This document shows, piece after piece, positions 49,176 to 61,838 of a stretch of DNA of 64,000 nucleotides. A program made the translations under genes and the position numbers. Source of the stretch: Phreatobacter sp. Its GTDB lineage: Bacteria > Pseudomonadota > Alphaproteobacteria > Rhizobiales > Phreatobacteraceae. Within the stretch, counting starts at the first letter, position 1; every line of letters starts with the position of its first letter. Location of the stretch: contig NZ_JAUYFA010000085.1 of the NCBI RefSeq assembly GCF_030691135.1, positions 62,001 through 126,000 on the forward strand, written 5' to 3'. The notes under the pieces were generated by a model that ran no database searches, had not been told where the DNA came from, and worked only from the letters and a program-made list of their open reading frames with translations.

Positions 49176-49847
49176 CTATTCGAGGCCGAAGCGCAGCGCC
49201 GCAGCCGCGGCGATCGGCGCGAGCACCAGGCTCATCAGCGACAGCGCCACCAGGATCGTGAAGGGCTGGCCGAAGGGCAGCGGCCCGACGATCGCGGCAT
49301 TGGTCGCCGCCACGCCGAAGATCAGCACGGGGATGGTCAGCGGCAGGACGAGGATGGCCATCAGCAGGCCGCCGCGCCGGAGCGACACCGCCAGCGCGGC
49401 GCCGACCGCGCCGATGAGGCTGAGCGCCGGGGTGCCCGCGCCCAGCGTCAGGGCGACGGCGCCCATGGCCTCCGGCGGCACGTTGAGGAGGAGCCCGAGA
49501 ACCGGGGCCGCCGCAACCAGCGGCAGGCCGGTCGCCAGCCAATGCGCCGCCGCCTTGGTGGCGATGACCAGCGGCAGCGGCGTCGGCGCCATCATCATCA
49601 GGTCGAGCGAGCCGTCGTCGGCATCCGCCTGGAACAGGCGGTCGAGACCGAGGAGCGTCGCCAGCAGCGCACCGATCCACAGGATGGCGGGGCCGATTCG
49701 GGCGAGGAGGTTCATGTCGGGTCCGACGCCGAACGGCACGATGGTGACCACCGCGAGAAAGAACACGACGCCGACCATCGCCCCGCCGCCGATGCGCATG
49801 GCGAGAAGGAGGTCGCGGCGGAAGATGGCGGCCAGCGGTCCGGTCAT
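49176..49847 (-). CDS. ccmB: Heme exporter protein CcmB
   Basis: AIFRRDLLLAMRIGGGAMVGVVFFLAVVTIVPFGVGPDMNLLARIGPAILWIGALLATLLGLDRLFQADADDGSLDLMM. Confidence 0.94.
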   Translation of the reverse strand: MTGPLAAIFRRDLLLAMRIGGGAMVGVVFFLAVVTIVPFGVGPDMNLLARIGPAILWIGALLATLLGLDRLFQADADDGSLDLMMMAPTPLPLVIATKAAAHWLATGLPLVAAAPVLGLLLNVPPEAMGAVALTLGAGTPALSLIGAVGAALAVSLRRGGLLMAILVLPLTIPVLIFGVAATNAAIVGPLPFGQPFTILVALSLMSLVLAPIAAAAALRFGLE

Positions 49848-50449
49848 GCCGCGCTCCCGATCGCCAGTTCGCGCGTCGGCAGGCCGAGCGGGCCATGGGT
49901 GGCGGCGAGAATCAGCCCGCCGGCGGCCACGTGATCGGCCATGATGCCGGCCAGCACCTTCTGGCTGGCAAGGTCGAGGGCGGCGGTCGGCTCGTCGAGG
50001 AGCCAGATCGGCCGGGTGACGGTCAGCAGCCGGGCGAGAGCCAGCCGCCGGCGCTGGCCGGCGGAGAGATAGCCCGCCGGCAGGGCTGCGAGATGGCCGA
50101 TGCCGAGCCTCTCCATGGCGACCTCCGGGCCCTGGCCACCGCCGCCGAGATAGCGGGTCCAGAAGGCGAGGTTCTCGGCAACCGTCAGCGATCCCTTGAA
50201 GGCGTCCTGATGGCCGCAATAGTGGCAATGTTCGCCCACATTGGCTTCCGGGTCGCCGCCTTCGAGCACCAGGCTGCCCTCCTCGATGCGCACCAGTCCG
50301 GCGATCAGGCGCAGGAGGCTCGACTTGCCCGCCCCGTTCGGTCCGGTGACCTGGACGGCCTCGCCCGCCTCCAGAACGAAGCTCAGACCGGCAAAGACGA
50401 TCCGGCCGCCGCGCTGGCAGGTCAGGGCATGGGCGGTCAGGCGCATCAT
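49844..50449 (-). CDS. ccmA: Heme ABC exporter ATP-binding protein CcmA
   Basis: VTGPNGAGKSSLLRLIAGLVRIEEGSL; LSAGQRRRLALARLLTVTRPIWLLDEPTAALD. Confidence 0.94.
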   Translation of the reverse strand: MMRLTAHALTCQRGGRIVFAGLSFVLEAGEAVQVTGPNGAGKSSLLRLIAGLVRIEEGSLVLEGGDPEANVGEHCHYCGHQDAFKGSLTVAENLAFWTRYLGGGGQGPEVAMERLGIGHLAALPAGYLSAGQRRRLALARLLTVTRPIWLLDEPTAALDLASQKVLAGIMADHVAAGGLILAATHGPLGLPTRELAIGSAA

Positions 50450-50629
50450 GCCGCATTCCTACGCGACGAAAGGGTGATCCGCGAGAGGCGATAAGCGCTT
50501 CTAACCATATGGCGGGCTGATTGGAATCCCTCTATAACCCCGCCGATCGGCCGCCGCGTCTCATGCGTCATTCGAGGGCCCAGGGTTCGGGCGCGACGTC
50601 GGCCTCCAGATTGAGGGGATCATCGCTAC

Positions 50630-53350
<2,721 letters not shown>

Positions 53351-53547
53351 CCAGCCTGAATCCGCGATCCGTTTCCACCCTGACGGCGGCTTGGCAAGCG
53401 TCAAGCCGCCGTTATGCTGTGTGCAGGAGCGGGGGCTCACGGTCGTTTGCGCGGTTTTCACCCAACCGTGAGTAGCGGCCATGGTCTATGCGGGCGTAAA
53501 CAACGCTCGCGGAACCGAATGGGTTCCCGAAATCGGGGCGGATTTCG

Positions 53548-54315
53548 ATGTTGCTTGGCAGGATCTGCGGCGCACTCGCGTGCGCTTTCATCGCATGGGG
53601 AGGAGCGCAGGCGTCACCGCTTCAGCGTCCCACTGCCGTGGTCGAACTCTTTACCAGCCAGGGCTGCTCGTCCTGTCCGCCGGCCGACCGCTTCATCGCG
53701 GACATGGCCGACCGTCCCGACGTGATCGCCCTCACCCTGGCGGTCGATTATTGGGACTACCTCGGCTGGCGCGACACCCTCGCCCGACCGATCCATGCCA
53801 AGCGCCAGAAGGCCTATGCCTATCTGCGCGGCGACCGCCAGATCTATACCCCGCAGATGATCGTCAACGGCATCGGCCATGCCATCGGTTCCGATCGTCC
53901 CGCGGTCGAGCGCGTGATGGAACAGACCCGCGGCCAGACCGGCGTGCTCTCCGTGCCGGTGACGCTGCGCATGAGTGGCGACACGATCACCATCACCTTG
54001 CCCCAGTCGAATGTCGGCCTCGGTGCCGACAATCCCGCCACCGTCTTCCTGTTCGCCGTCTCGTCGCGCCAGCCAGTGGAGATCACCCGTGGCGAGAACC
54101 GCGGCCAGACGATGATCTACCGCAACGTCGTGCGCTCCCACACCGTTCTCGGCGAATGGACCGGCGGCGAGCGGACCTTCACGGTCTCGCGCCGCGAGCA
54201 GGTCGCACCGGAATGCGAGCGGCTGGCGGTTCTCGTTCAGGCCGGGACGCCGCGGCGTCCGGGGGCGATTGTCGGCGCCGCCATGATCGAGATGCCGGCA
54301 CTCGCCATCCACTGA
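53548..54315 (+). CDS. DUF1223 domain-containing (thioredoxin-like) secreted protein
   Basis: VVELFTSQGCSSCPPADRFIADMADRPDVIALTLAVDYWDYLGWRD. Confidence 0.93.
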   Translation: MLLGRICGALACAFIAWGGAQASPLQRPTAVVELFTSQGCSSCPPADRFIADMADRPDVIALTLAVDYWDYLGWRDTLARPIHAKRQKAYAYLRGDRQIYTPQMIVNGIGHAIGSDRPAVERVMEQTRGQTGVLSVPVTLRMSGDTITITLPQSNVGLGADNPATVFLFAVSSRQPVEITRGENRGQTMIYRNVVRSHTVLGEWTGGERTFTVSRREQVAPECERLAVLVQAGTPRRPGAIVGAAMIEMPALAIH

Positions 54316-54327
54316 AGGCGGTCGGGC

Positions 54328-54591
54328 TCAGGCCCGCGCCATCCACACCATGTCGGGCGCGACGATGCCGGGAACGTCTTCCTCGTCGATGCGGCGGACG
54401 GCATCCACCGAGACCATCTTCTCGGCATTGAGCGGGCAGACGCCCCGCCTGACGAGCTCGCGGCCGAGGCTCTTGCGCACATGCGCTGCCGCCGTTTCCT
54501 CAATGTCGGCCTCGATGAATCGGATCGCCGCAAAGCGCGAACCGGTCGCGCTGTCGGTTTCTCCACGGGCGTCGCAACGATACCAGGGCAT
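54328..54591 (-). CDS. Hypothetical protein
   Basis: ORF from internal ATG (MPWYRCDARGETDSATGSRFAAIRFIEADIEETAAAHV). Confidence 0.6.
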   Translation of the reverse strand: MPWYRCDARGETDSATGSRFAAIRFIEADIEETAAAHVRKSLGRELVRRGVCPLNAEKMVSVDAVRRIDEEDVPGIVAPDMVWMARA

Positions 54592-54726
54592 GATCCTGTC
54601 CAATTTCCTGTTCAAGCCTCTCCCAACCACATCGACGTTGAGAGAGCGTTGAGAAGTTTGCTTAACCATTCATGCGCATCCATGCGCCTGATGGGCATGG
54701 GTGGTCCCGGGTAAGGAAAAGGTTCA

Positions 54727-55278
54727 ATGGCTGAATATGACCTGAAGGGCGGCAGCGACCTGCTGCCGCGCCGCATGATCCTCGTCGGAGCCGGCGCTTC
54801 GCTCCTTCTCGGAGCCTGCTCGGCCCCTCCGGTGGTGGCGCCGTCCCAGCCGAGCTTCTACCGCAACCTCGCGCAGGCGGGCGCGCGCGTCGATGCCGCC
54901 ATGGCCGCCGAGATGATCTCGGGCTTCCGTCGCAACAACGGCCGGGGCGCTCTCGCCGTCGACCCTGTCCTGATGACGGTGGCGGAAGCCCAGGCCTCGG
55001 CCATGACGCAGGCGGATCAGGTCGGCGTCCGCACCGGCGCCGTCGCCGCCCGGCTGACCACGGCCGGCTATCGCCACCGCGCCGCCGTCGAGAACACCTC
55101 CGCCGGCTATCTCACCCTCGCCGAGGCCTTTTCCGGCTGGCGCGATTCGCCTCCCCATCGCGCCAACATGCTGAACCCCGCCGTCACCCGCCTCGGCATC
55201 GCGACGGGCTTCCGCCCGGGCTCGCGCTACCGCGTCTTCTGGGCGCTCGTGCTGGCCGAGCCGACGGCCGCCGCCTGA
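54727..55278 (+). CDS. CAP (SCP/PR-1) domain lipoprotein
   Basis: LLPRRMILVGAGASLLLGACSAP lipobox; AEAFSGWRDSPPHRANMLNPAVTRLGIA. Confidence 0.92.
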   Translation: MAEYDLKGGSDLLPRRMILVGAGASLLLGACSAPPVVAPSQPSFYRNLAQAGARVDAAMAAEMISGFRRNNGRGALAVDPVLMTVAEAQASAMTQADQVGVRTGAVAARLTTAGYRHRAAVENTSAGYLTLAEAFSGWRDSPPHRANMLNPAVTRLGIATGFRPGSRYRVFWALVLAEPTAAA

Positions 55279-56181
55279 TCAGGCCGGGTCGCCCGAGGCG
55301 AGATACCAGTCCATGATCTCGCGGCCCTGCATGAACACCAGTTCGGGCCGGGACGCGAGCTCGGCCAGCAGCGTCTCCAGGACGCCGATGCGATGCGGCA
55401 CCCCGAGGATGAAGGGGTGGAGGGCGAAGGCCATGACCTTGGGCCCGCCCATCGGCCCGGGCTTGCGCGACTCGGCGATCAGCCGATCGGCCTGGGCGAG
55501 TGTCCGGTCGAGATATTCACGCGCCGCATGGTGCTGGATCATGATCATCGGGACGTCGTTGAGCTCGACCGAATAGGGCATGGTCAGCACTGTCCCGGAC
55601 GCCGTCTTCAGCCGGCACGGCAGGTCGTCCACCACCCAGTCGGCAATATAGCCGATGCCTGCGGCGGCGAGATGGTCGGCGGTCTCCAGCGTCTGCGTCA
55701 GGCCCGGGCCGAGCCAGCCTGCGACGGGATCGCCGGTGAAGGCCGACAGCGTCTCCACGGAGCGGGCGATCATCGTCTTCTGGTCGTCGATCCGGTGGGT
55801 CGGCACCTGGTGCCAGCCATGGCCCATGAACTCCCAGCCCGCATCGCGCGCCGCGCCGGCCAGTCGCGGATAGTCGAGTACCACCGAACCATTGATGGCG
55901 AGGGTGGGGCGGATGCCGTGCCGTGCGAAGGCTTCGGCGAAGCGCCAGAAGCCCACCCGCATGCCGTATTCGTGCCAGGCCCAGTTGGCGATGTCCGGCT
56001 GCAGGGCGGCGCCGGTGGGCGCTACCAGAACCTGCCGCGGCATCGGGTTCTCGATGCGCCAGTTCTCGACGTTCACCACCGGCCAGACCGCGACGGACTT
56101 GCCGTCGGGCAGGGCGGTGCGCGGCCGGTCGATGGCGGCGGTATAGGCGAGGCGTTCTTCGGGGCGCAGCGGCTCGGTCAT
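55279..56181 (-). CDS. Polysaccharide deacetylase family protein (PuuE allantoinase/cyclic imidase-like)
   Basis: PTLAINGSVVLDYPRLAGAARDAGWEFMGHGWHQVPTHRIDDQKTMI...GWLGPGLTQTLETADHLAAAGIGYIADWVVDDLP. Confidence 0.88.
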   Translation of the reverse strand: MTEPLRPEERLAYTAAIDRPRTALPDGKSVAVWPVVNVENWRIENPMPRQVLVAPTGAALQPDIANWAWHEYGMRVGFWRFAEAFARHGIRPTLAINGSVVLDYPRLAGAARDAGWEFMGHGWHQVPTHRIDDQKTMIARSVETLSAFTGDPVAGWLGPGLTQTLETADHLAAAGIGYIADWVVDDLPCRLKTASGTVLTMPYSVELNDVPMIMIQHHAAREYLDRTLAQADRLIAESRKPGPMGGPKVMAFALHPFILGVPHRIGVLETLLAELASRPELVFMQGREIMDWYLASGDPA

Positions 56182-56301
56182 GGGCAGATGGCTCGGTTGT
56201 CCGGTGAGAGTGGTTCCCGGCCTCTCACCCCTGACACACGTCCTCACCCTTGCCCCACGTGTGGGGAGCGAAATGAGTCAGGGGCCGGGAGCGGAAGGAG
56301 G

Positions 56302-57073
<772 letters not shown>

Positions 57074-57081
<8 letters not shown>

Positions 57082-57925
57082 GATGGGTCGGGCTCCAGGC
57101 GAGCAGGCGGTTGCCGATCATCACGACGATCCGGTCAGAGATGTAGCCGGCGATGCCGATGATGATCATGCCGCAGATGACGAGTTCGGTACGCGACAGG
57201 GTGCGCCCGTCCATGATGACGGCGCCGAGACCCTGCGGCACGCCGGTCATCTCGCCGACCACGATGACGAACCAGGCGAGGCCGAGGCCGAGCCTCAGGC
57301 CGGTGAAGATCGAGGGCAGGGCCGCCGGCAGCACCACCTTGTAGAACTGGGCATTGCCCTGGCAGCCGAGCATGGAGGCCGCCTCGAAGAGCTTCGGGTC
57401 CACCGAGCGGACGCCGAAGACCGTGTTGAGGAGGATCGGATAGAAGGCGCCGAGGCAGACGAGGGCGAAGGCCGAGCGCGGACCGAGGCCGAAGAGGATC
57501 ATCGAGAGCGGCAGCCAGGCCGTCACGGGGATCGGGCGCATCACCTGCAGGAAGGGATCGAGCACCATCCGTGCCGTGGGGATGCGGCCGATCATCAGGC
57601 CGAGCGGCAGGGCGAAGAGGGCCGCGAGCGCGAAGCCGCCATAGACGCGCCCCATCGAGGCGAAGAGATGGGTCAGCAGGGTCCCGGAGAAGGCGTCGTC
57701 ATAGATGCCGCCGACGGCGAAATCGATCATGTATTCGCCGACCTCGTAGGGGGTCGGGATGAGGCGGGTCCAGCGCTGCGTGGTGGCGACATGCCAGAAG
57801 GCGAGCAGAAGGGCCGGCACGATGAGCGCAAGCACCATCGGCTTGACCCGGGCCCACGGCGTCTTTCCGACAGGCTTCTCGATGATCACGGCCGCCGGCG
57901 GCGGCACCGTCTCAACCAGCGCCAT
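57074..57925 (-). CDS. ABC transporter permease (SsuC/TauC type)
   Basis: DPFLQVMRPIPVTAWLPLSMILFGLG...FEAASMLGCQGNAQFYKVVLPAALPSIFTGLRLGLGLAW. Confidence 0.95.
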
Positions 57926-57960
57926 GGGTCCAGTCCTCTCGTGCCTTGAAAGCGATTAGG

Positions 57961-57987
57961 GGCGCCGCCCGTGGTGCGGGCGGCGCC
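57961..57987 (-). repeat. Strong intercistronic hairpin between SBP and permease genes
   Basis: GGCGCCGCCCG-TGGTG-CGGGCGGCGCC. Confidence 0.75.
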
Positions 57988-58003
57988 GGGTCGATCAGCC
58001 TGA

Positions 58004-58957
58004 TCAGGCGGAGATCTCGTTGGAGAACTTCGGGTTGAGGAACTTGGCGAAGTCCGGCAGGGCGCGGATCTGGCGCAGCGACAGCATCTGCTCGGCATAG
58101 GTCCGGGCCTGCCGCAGCATCGTCTCGTCCATCTTCCAGACATACTCGACGTTGTTGGCGCCGAGCGCGTGCTCGACGGCCGCGCGGTTGGCGCCGAGCC
58201 GCTGCACCGTCATGTCCGCGACGGCCTGCTTGTTCGCGACCATGAACTCGACCGCCTTGCGGTGGATGCCGAGCGCCGCCTTCACCAGGTCCGGCTTGCC
58301 GGAAACCGTGTCCTCATGGGTGCCGAAGATCATGTTGAGGCCGCCCATATTGGTCCCGTAGGGATATTCGACCAGCTGGCCGACGCCCGACGAGATCGAC
58401 AGGCCCGGTCCCGGCTCGGCGCCGACATAGGCGTCGATGTCGCCGCGCGACAGCATGGCGTGCATTTCGCCGAAGGGAACGCGAACCGCCGTGATGTCGC
58501 GGATCGAGAGACCCTCCATGCGCAGGCGCTCCATGATGAAGACCTCCTGCGTCGAGCCCGGCCAGATGCCGACCCGCTTGCCCTTCAGGTCCTTGACGGT
58601 CTTGACGTCGGAGCCCGCCTTGGAGACGACGCCCATGCCCCTGTTGGAGAAGGCGCCGACCACCACCACCGGCTCACCGGCGGCCGCACCCAGCGTCGCC
58701 GCCGCGATGCCGAAGGCACCGAAATCGACCGACTTGGTGACGACGGCGTTCTTGCCGTCTGTCGGGCTGTCGAAGGTGATGATCTCGATCTTGGTTCCGG
58801 CCGGCGCGAAGCGCTCGTAGAAGTGCGGCGGCATGGAGTGGATGAGGCGCAGCGAGCCCATCTTGATCACGCGCTCCTGGGCGCGCAGCACGGAGGGGGC
58901 CGAGAGAGTGCCGGCAGCGAGGCCGGCGCCGATGAGGAAGTGACGGCGAACGATCAT
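58004..58957 (-). CDS. ABC transporter substrate-binding protein (SsuA/TauA/NMT1-like), Tat-like signal
   Basis: MIVRRHFLIGAGLAAGTLSAPSVLRAQ; DVKTVKDLKGKRVGIWPGSTQEVF; FGEMHAMLSRGDIDAYVGAEP. Confidence 0.92.
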   Translation of the reverse strand: MIVRRHFLIGAGLAAGTLSAPSVLRAQERVIKMGSLRLIHSMPPHFYERFAPAGTKIEIITFDSPTDGKNAVVTKSVDFGAFGIAAATLGAAAGEPVVVVGAFSNRGMGVVSKAGSDVKTVKDLKGKRVGIWPGSTQEVFIMERLRMEGLSIRDITAVRVPFGEMHAMLSRGDIDAYVGAEPGPGLSISSGVGQLVEYPYGTNMGGLNMIFGTHEDTVSGKPDLVKAALGIHRKAVEFMVANKQAVADMTVQRLGANRAAVEHALGANNVEYVWKMDETMLRQARTYAEQMLSLRQIRALPDFAKFLNPKFSNEISA

Positions 58958-59043
58958 GGGAGTGACTCCGTTGGAAGGGGTTGCGGGTTGGATCCCGTCT
59001 GCTTGTGTGACCCGCCGGTCGTTTGGGCGGGGAAGGCGATCAG

Positions 59044-59442
59044 TCATGCGGCCTGGCCCGAAAGCGCGGCGATATAGGCCCGCCAGCCACCGTGGGCGGT
59101 GATGTCCTCGGCGCCGGCGAGGCCTTCGGGTTCGACGAGAAAGCCTTTCGGCGTGGTGCCGTCGGCGAGCTTCAGCGTGCCGATGCCCAGCGGCGAGGGG
59201 ATCGTGTCGACGAAGGTGCCGAAGCCGGTCGGCGGCAGTGCCCAAACCTCGCAGGCGATGGCCGCTCCGGTTCCTGCCGCAACCCGGATCAGGCCGGGCC
59301 GCTTGGGCGGGCCACCGGCCAACGCGTAGAGCTTGTAATCGGGCATCGTCTGCACGATGCGCCGGAAGGTGGCGCCCCGGCTGGTGAGCTCGCCGTTGAG
59401 CGGCATGCCCGACAGATGCGCCCCGACGACGACGATTTCGAT
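59044..59442 (-). CDS. Stand-alone allophanate hydrolase C-terminal-like domain protein
   Basis: VVVGAHLSGMPLNGELTSRGATFRRIVQTMPDYKLYAL...EVWALPPTGFGTFVDTIPSPLGIGTLKLADG.TPKGFLVEP. Confidence 0.88.
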   Translation of the reverse strand: MEIVVVGAHLSGMPLNGELTSRGATFRRIVQTMPDYKLYALAGGPPKRPGLIRVAAGTGAAIACEVWALPPTGFGTFVDTIPSPLGIGTLKLADGTTPKGFLVEPEGLAGAEDITAHGGWRAYIAALSGQAA

Positions 59443-59512
59443 CATGTCCTGCACTTCGGTCTCCCGAGGCTTCTGTTCATGGGGTGCGGCATCGCCATGG
59501 CCTCTTACCGTC

Positions 59513-60892
59513 TCACGCCGCAGCCGGGGACGCGGCATGGCGCCGCTCGCCCGCCGCCGCCACGAAGGCTGCGCCCAACCGCGCCAGCGCCGCATCGCTT
59601 CCCCGCGGGCCGATCAGTGTGATGCCGGCCGGGAGACCGTCCGGTCGGAACGGACCGGGCACCGAGAGCGCGGCGAGGTCGAGCAGGTTGACGAAATTGG
59701 TGTAGGTGCCGAGCCGGCTGTTAGGGCCGATGGGATCGGCGGCGAGGTCGGCGAGGGTCGGGAAGACCGGCGCCGTCGGCACGACCAGCGCATCGACCCT
59801 CTCCCACACGTTTTCCGTCGCACGCCGCAGCGACGCCAGCCGGTAGAGCCCTTCGAAGGCGTCGGTCGCGGAGAAACGCTCGGCGGCCCCGACGATCAGC
59901 CGCGTCACCGGATGCACGTCGGCGGCATTCGTCGCGAGGAAGGCGCGCATCGCCGCGTGGCGCTCGGCCACCCAGGGGCCTTCGTAGAGCAGCTTCGCCA
60001 CGTCGAAGAAGGCGGTGAAATCGATCTCGGCGGTGCTGTCGGCGAGCGGCGTGACGAGGCTGAGCGCTGCCATAAAGGCCTCCGCCATGGCACCGTCACC
60101 GAAGAACAGCCGGTCGGCGTTCCGCGGCACGCCGAGCCTGGTGATCACCGCGGCACCCGACGGCAGATCGTTCGGCACCGGCCGCGAATAGGCATCCTCG
60201 GGGTCGAGGCCGCGCATCACCGCATAGGCGGCGAAGGCGTCTTCGACGCTGTGCGCGAAGACCGAGACGCAGTCGAGCGTACGGCAGGCCGGCAGCACGC
60301 CCCGGGTGGAGAGGGCGCCGAGGGAGGGCTTGAGGCCGACGAGGTCGTTGAGCCCGGCCGGCACCCGGCCGGAGCCCGCCGTGTCCGTGCCGAGCGCGAT
60401 CGGCACGATGCCCCGCGCGACGGCGATGGCCGATCCCGACGACGAGCCCCCCGGCACGCGCGCCGGATCGAAGGCGTTGCGCGGGATCGGATAGGGCGAG
60501 CGCACCCCGACGAGGCCGGTGGCGAACTGGTCGAGATTGGTCTTGCCGATAACCAGGGCGCCCGCCGCGACGAGCTTCTCGACGACGGTCGCCGACCGGT
60601 CCGGCAGGAAGGAAAAGGCGGGGCAGGCCGCCGTCGTGGGCAGACCTGCGACGTCGATATTGTCCTTCACCGCGACCGGTACGCCCCAGAGCGGAAAGGC
60701 GACGGGATCGAAGGGCGGCAGCGCCGCCGCCCTGGCCTGAACATCGGCCTCGGGGCGCAGATGGATGAAGATGCCGGGATCGTCCACCGCCGCGATACGG
60801 CGATAGACGGCCGCCACCGTCGCTGCGACGGGCGTTCCGCTGGCATGGCCGGCATGGAGGTCGGTGATCGTCGGTGCGCGTTCGCTGTGCAT
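59513..60892 (-). CDS. atzF: Allophanate hydrolase-like amidase (amidase-signature domain only)
   Basis: GVPVAVKDNIDVAGLPTTAACPAF; VPGGSSSGSAIAVARGIVPIALGTDTAGSGRVPAGLNDLVGLKPS (Ser-cisSer-Lys triad motifs). Confidence 0.9.
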   Translation of the reverse strand: MHSERAPTITDLHAGHASGTPVAATVAAVYRRIAAVDDPGIFIHLRPEADVQARAAALPPFDPVAFPLWGVPVAVKDNIDVAGLPTTAACPAFSFLPDRSATVVEKLVAAGALVIGKTNLDQFATGLVGVRSPYPIPRNAFDPARVPGGSSSGSAIAVARGIVPIALGTDTAGSGRVPAGLNDLVGLKPSLGALSTRGVLPACRTLDCVSVFAHSVEDAFAAYAVMRGLDPEDAYSRPVPNDLPSGAAVITRLGVPRNADRLFFGDGAMAEAFMAALSLVTPLADSTAEIDFTAFFDVAKLLYEGPWVAERHAAMRAFLATNAADVHPVTRLIVGAAERFSATDAFEGLYRLASLRRATENVWERVDALVVPTAPVFPTLADLAADPIGPNSRLGTYTNFVNLLDLAALSVPGPFRPDGLPAGITLIGPRGSDAALARLGAAFVAAAGERRHAASPAAA

Positions 60893-61065
60893 GGTCCTGC
60901 TCGTGCGCAAGCCATGTCGCAATGCACGTGCCAGATCGCCCATGCTCGATCATTCGACCGGTGGGGCCGTTCCGAGCGCCTCGCCAGTGTCGGTCAAGAG
61001 TTTGAGAAGGCGACAGAAAAAGAGGCCTGGCAGCGATGGTCGGCATGCCCAACGGGAGCATCGCT

Positions 61066-61078
61066 ATTGTATGCAAAT
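61066..61078. promoter_or_regulatory. Candidate GntR-family operator ATTGTATGCAAAT
   Basis: Near-palindromic TTGTATGCAA between the GntR gene and atzF. Confidence 0.4.
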
Positions 61079-61123
61079 AACCCGGTGGGCGTAAAACATG
61101 CCCAACATAAAGGCAATTGCCTT

Positions 61124-61825
61124 TCATGTCGCTTCCGTCGTCGCCTTCGCGAGGTCGTCCCAGGCGCGGGCGGAAAGCCCGATATGGTCGCGCATCGCAG
61201 CCGTCGCTCGAAGGCTGTCGGCCCGCAGGATCGCCTGGACGACGAGGCTGTGCTCGTGGTGGGAACGGGCGAGACGGTCGCGGCCCTCGAACTGGGCGCG
61301 CCGGAAGGGAGCGAGCCGGCGGCGCGTCGCGGAGGCGAGTTCGGCGAGATAGCTGTTGTGCGATCCGCCATAGATGCTCACGTGGAAGGCGATGTTCGCC
61401 GCGCTATAGGCGTCGAGGTCGCCGGCGCGCACCAGGATGGCCATGGAGCGGTGCAGGTCCTCCAGCGCCGCGCGCTCGGCGCGATTCATCTGCGTCGCGC
61501 TGAGCCCGGCGCTCAAAGCCTCCAGTTCTCCCATGACGGCGAACATGTCGCGCAGCTGGGCGTGGTTGGGCTTGGCGACCACCGCGCCGCGATGCGGCCG
61601 GATCTCGACGAGCCCGGACGCCGACAACTGGCGCAGCGCTTCGCGCACCGGGGTGCGCGACACCGCATATTCGGCGGCGATCTGCACCTCGTCGAGGGCA
61701 GCACCCGGCTGCAGCCGCCCGGTGACGATGGCCTCGGCGAGCCGGGTCTGGAGTTCCTCGGTGCGCGTCCCCCGCACCGCCGGCGGACTGGCGCGCAGGT
61801 CGCCGGGCGAAGTCGTGGCGGTCAT
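61124..61825 (-). CDS. GntR family (FCD-type) transcriptional regulator
   Basis: ELQTRLAEAIVTGRLQPGAALDEVQIAAEYAVSRTPVREALRQLSASGLVEIRPHRGAVV. Confidence 0.95.
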   Translation of the reverse strand: MTATTSPGDLRASPPAVRGTRTEELQTRLAEAIVTGRLQPGAALDEVQIAAEYAVSRTPVREALRQLSASGLVEIRPHRGAVVAKPNHAQLRDMFAVMGELEALSAGLSATQMNRAERAALEDLHRSMAILVRAGDLDAYSAANIAFHVSIYGGSHNSYLAELASATRRRLAPFRRAQFEGRDRLARSHHEHSLVVQAILRADSLRATAAMRDHIGLSARAWDDLAKATTEAT

Positions 61826-61838
61826 GGTGGGTGCGCCG

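Noticed and set aside
59443-59512. Frameshifted single allophanate hydrolase pseudogene
   Set aside because: Each half has a plausible terminus, the linker frames do not resemble AtzF, and both halves look intact; a true gene split is more likely, though not proven
60893-61123. Guanidine riboswitch upstream of the allophanate hydrolase cluster
   Set aside because: No recognisable guanidine-I core and no urea/guanidine carboxylase or carboxyguanidine deiminase genes nearby
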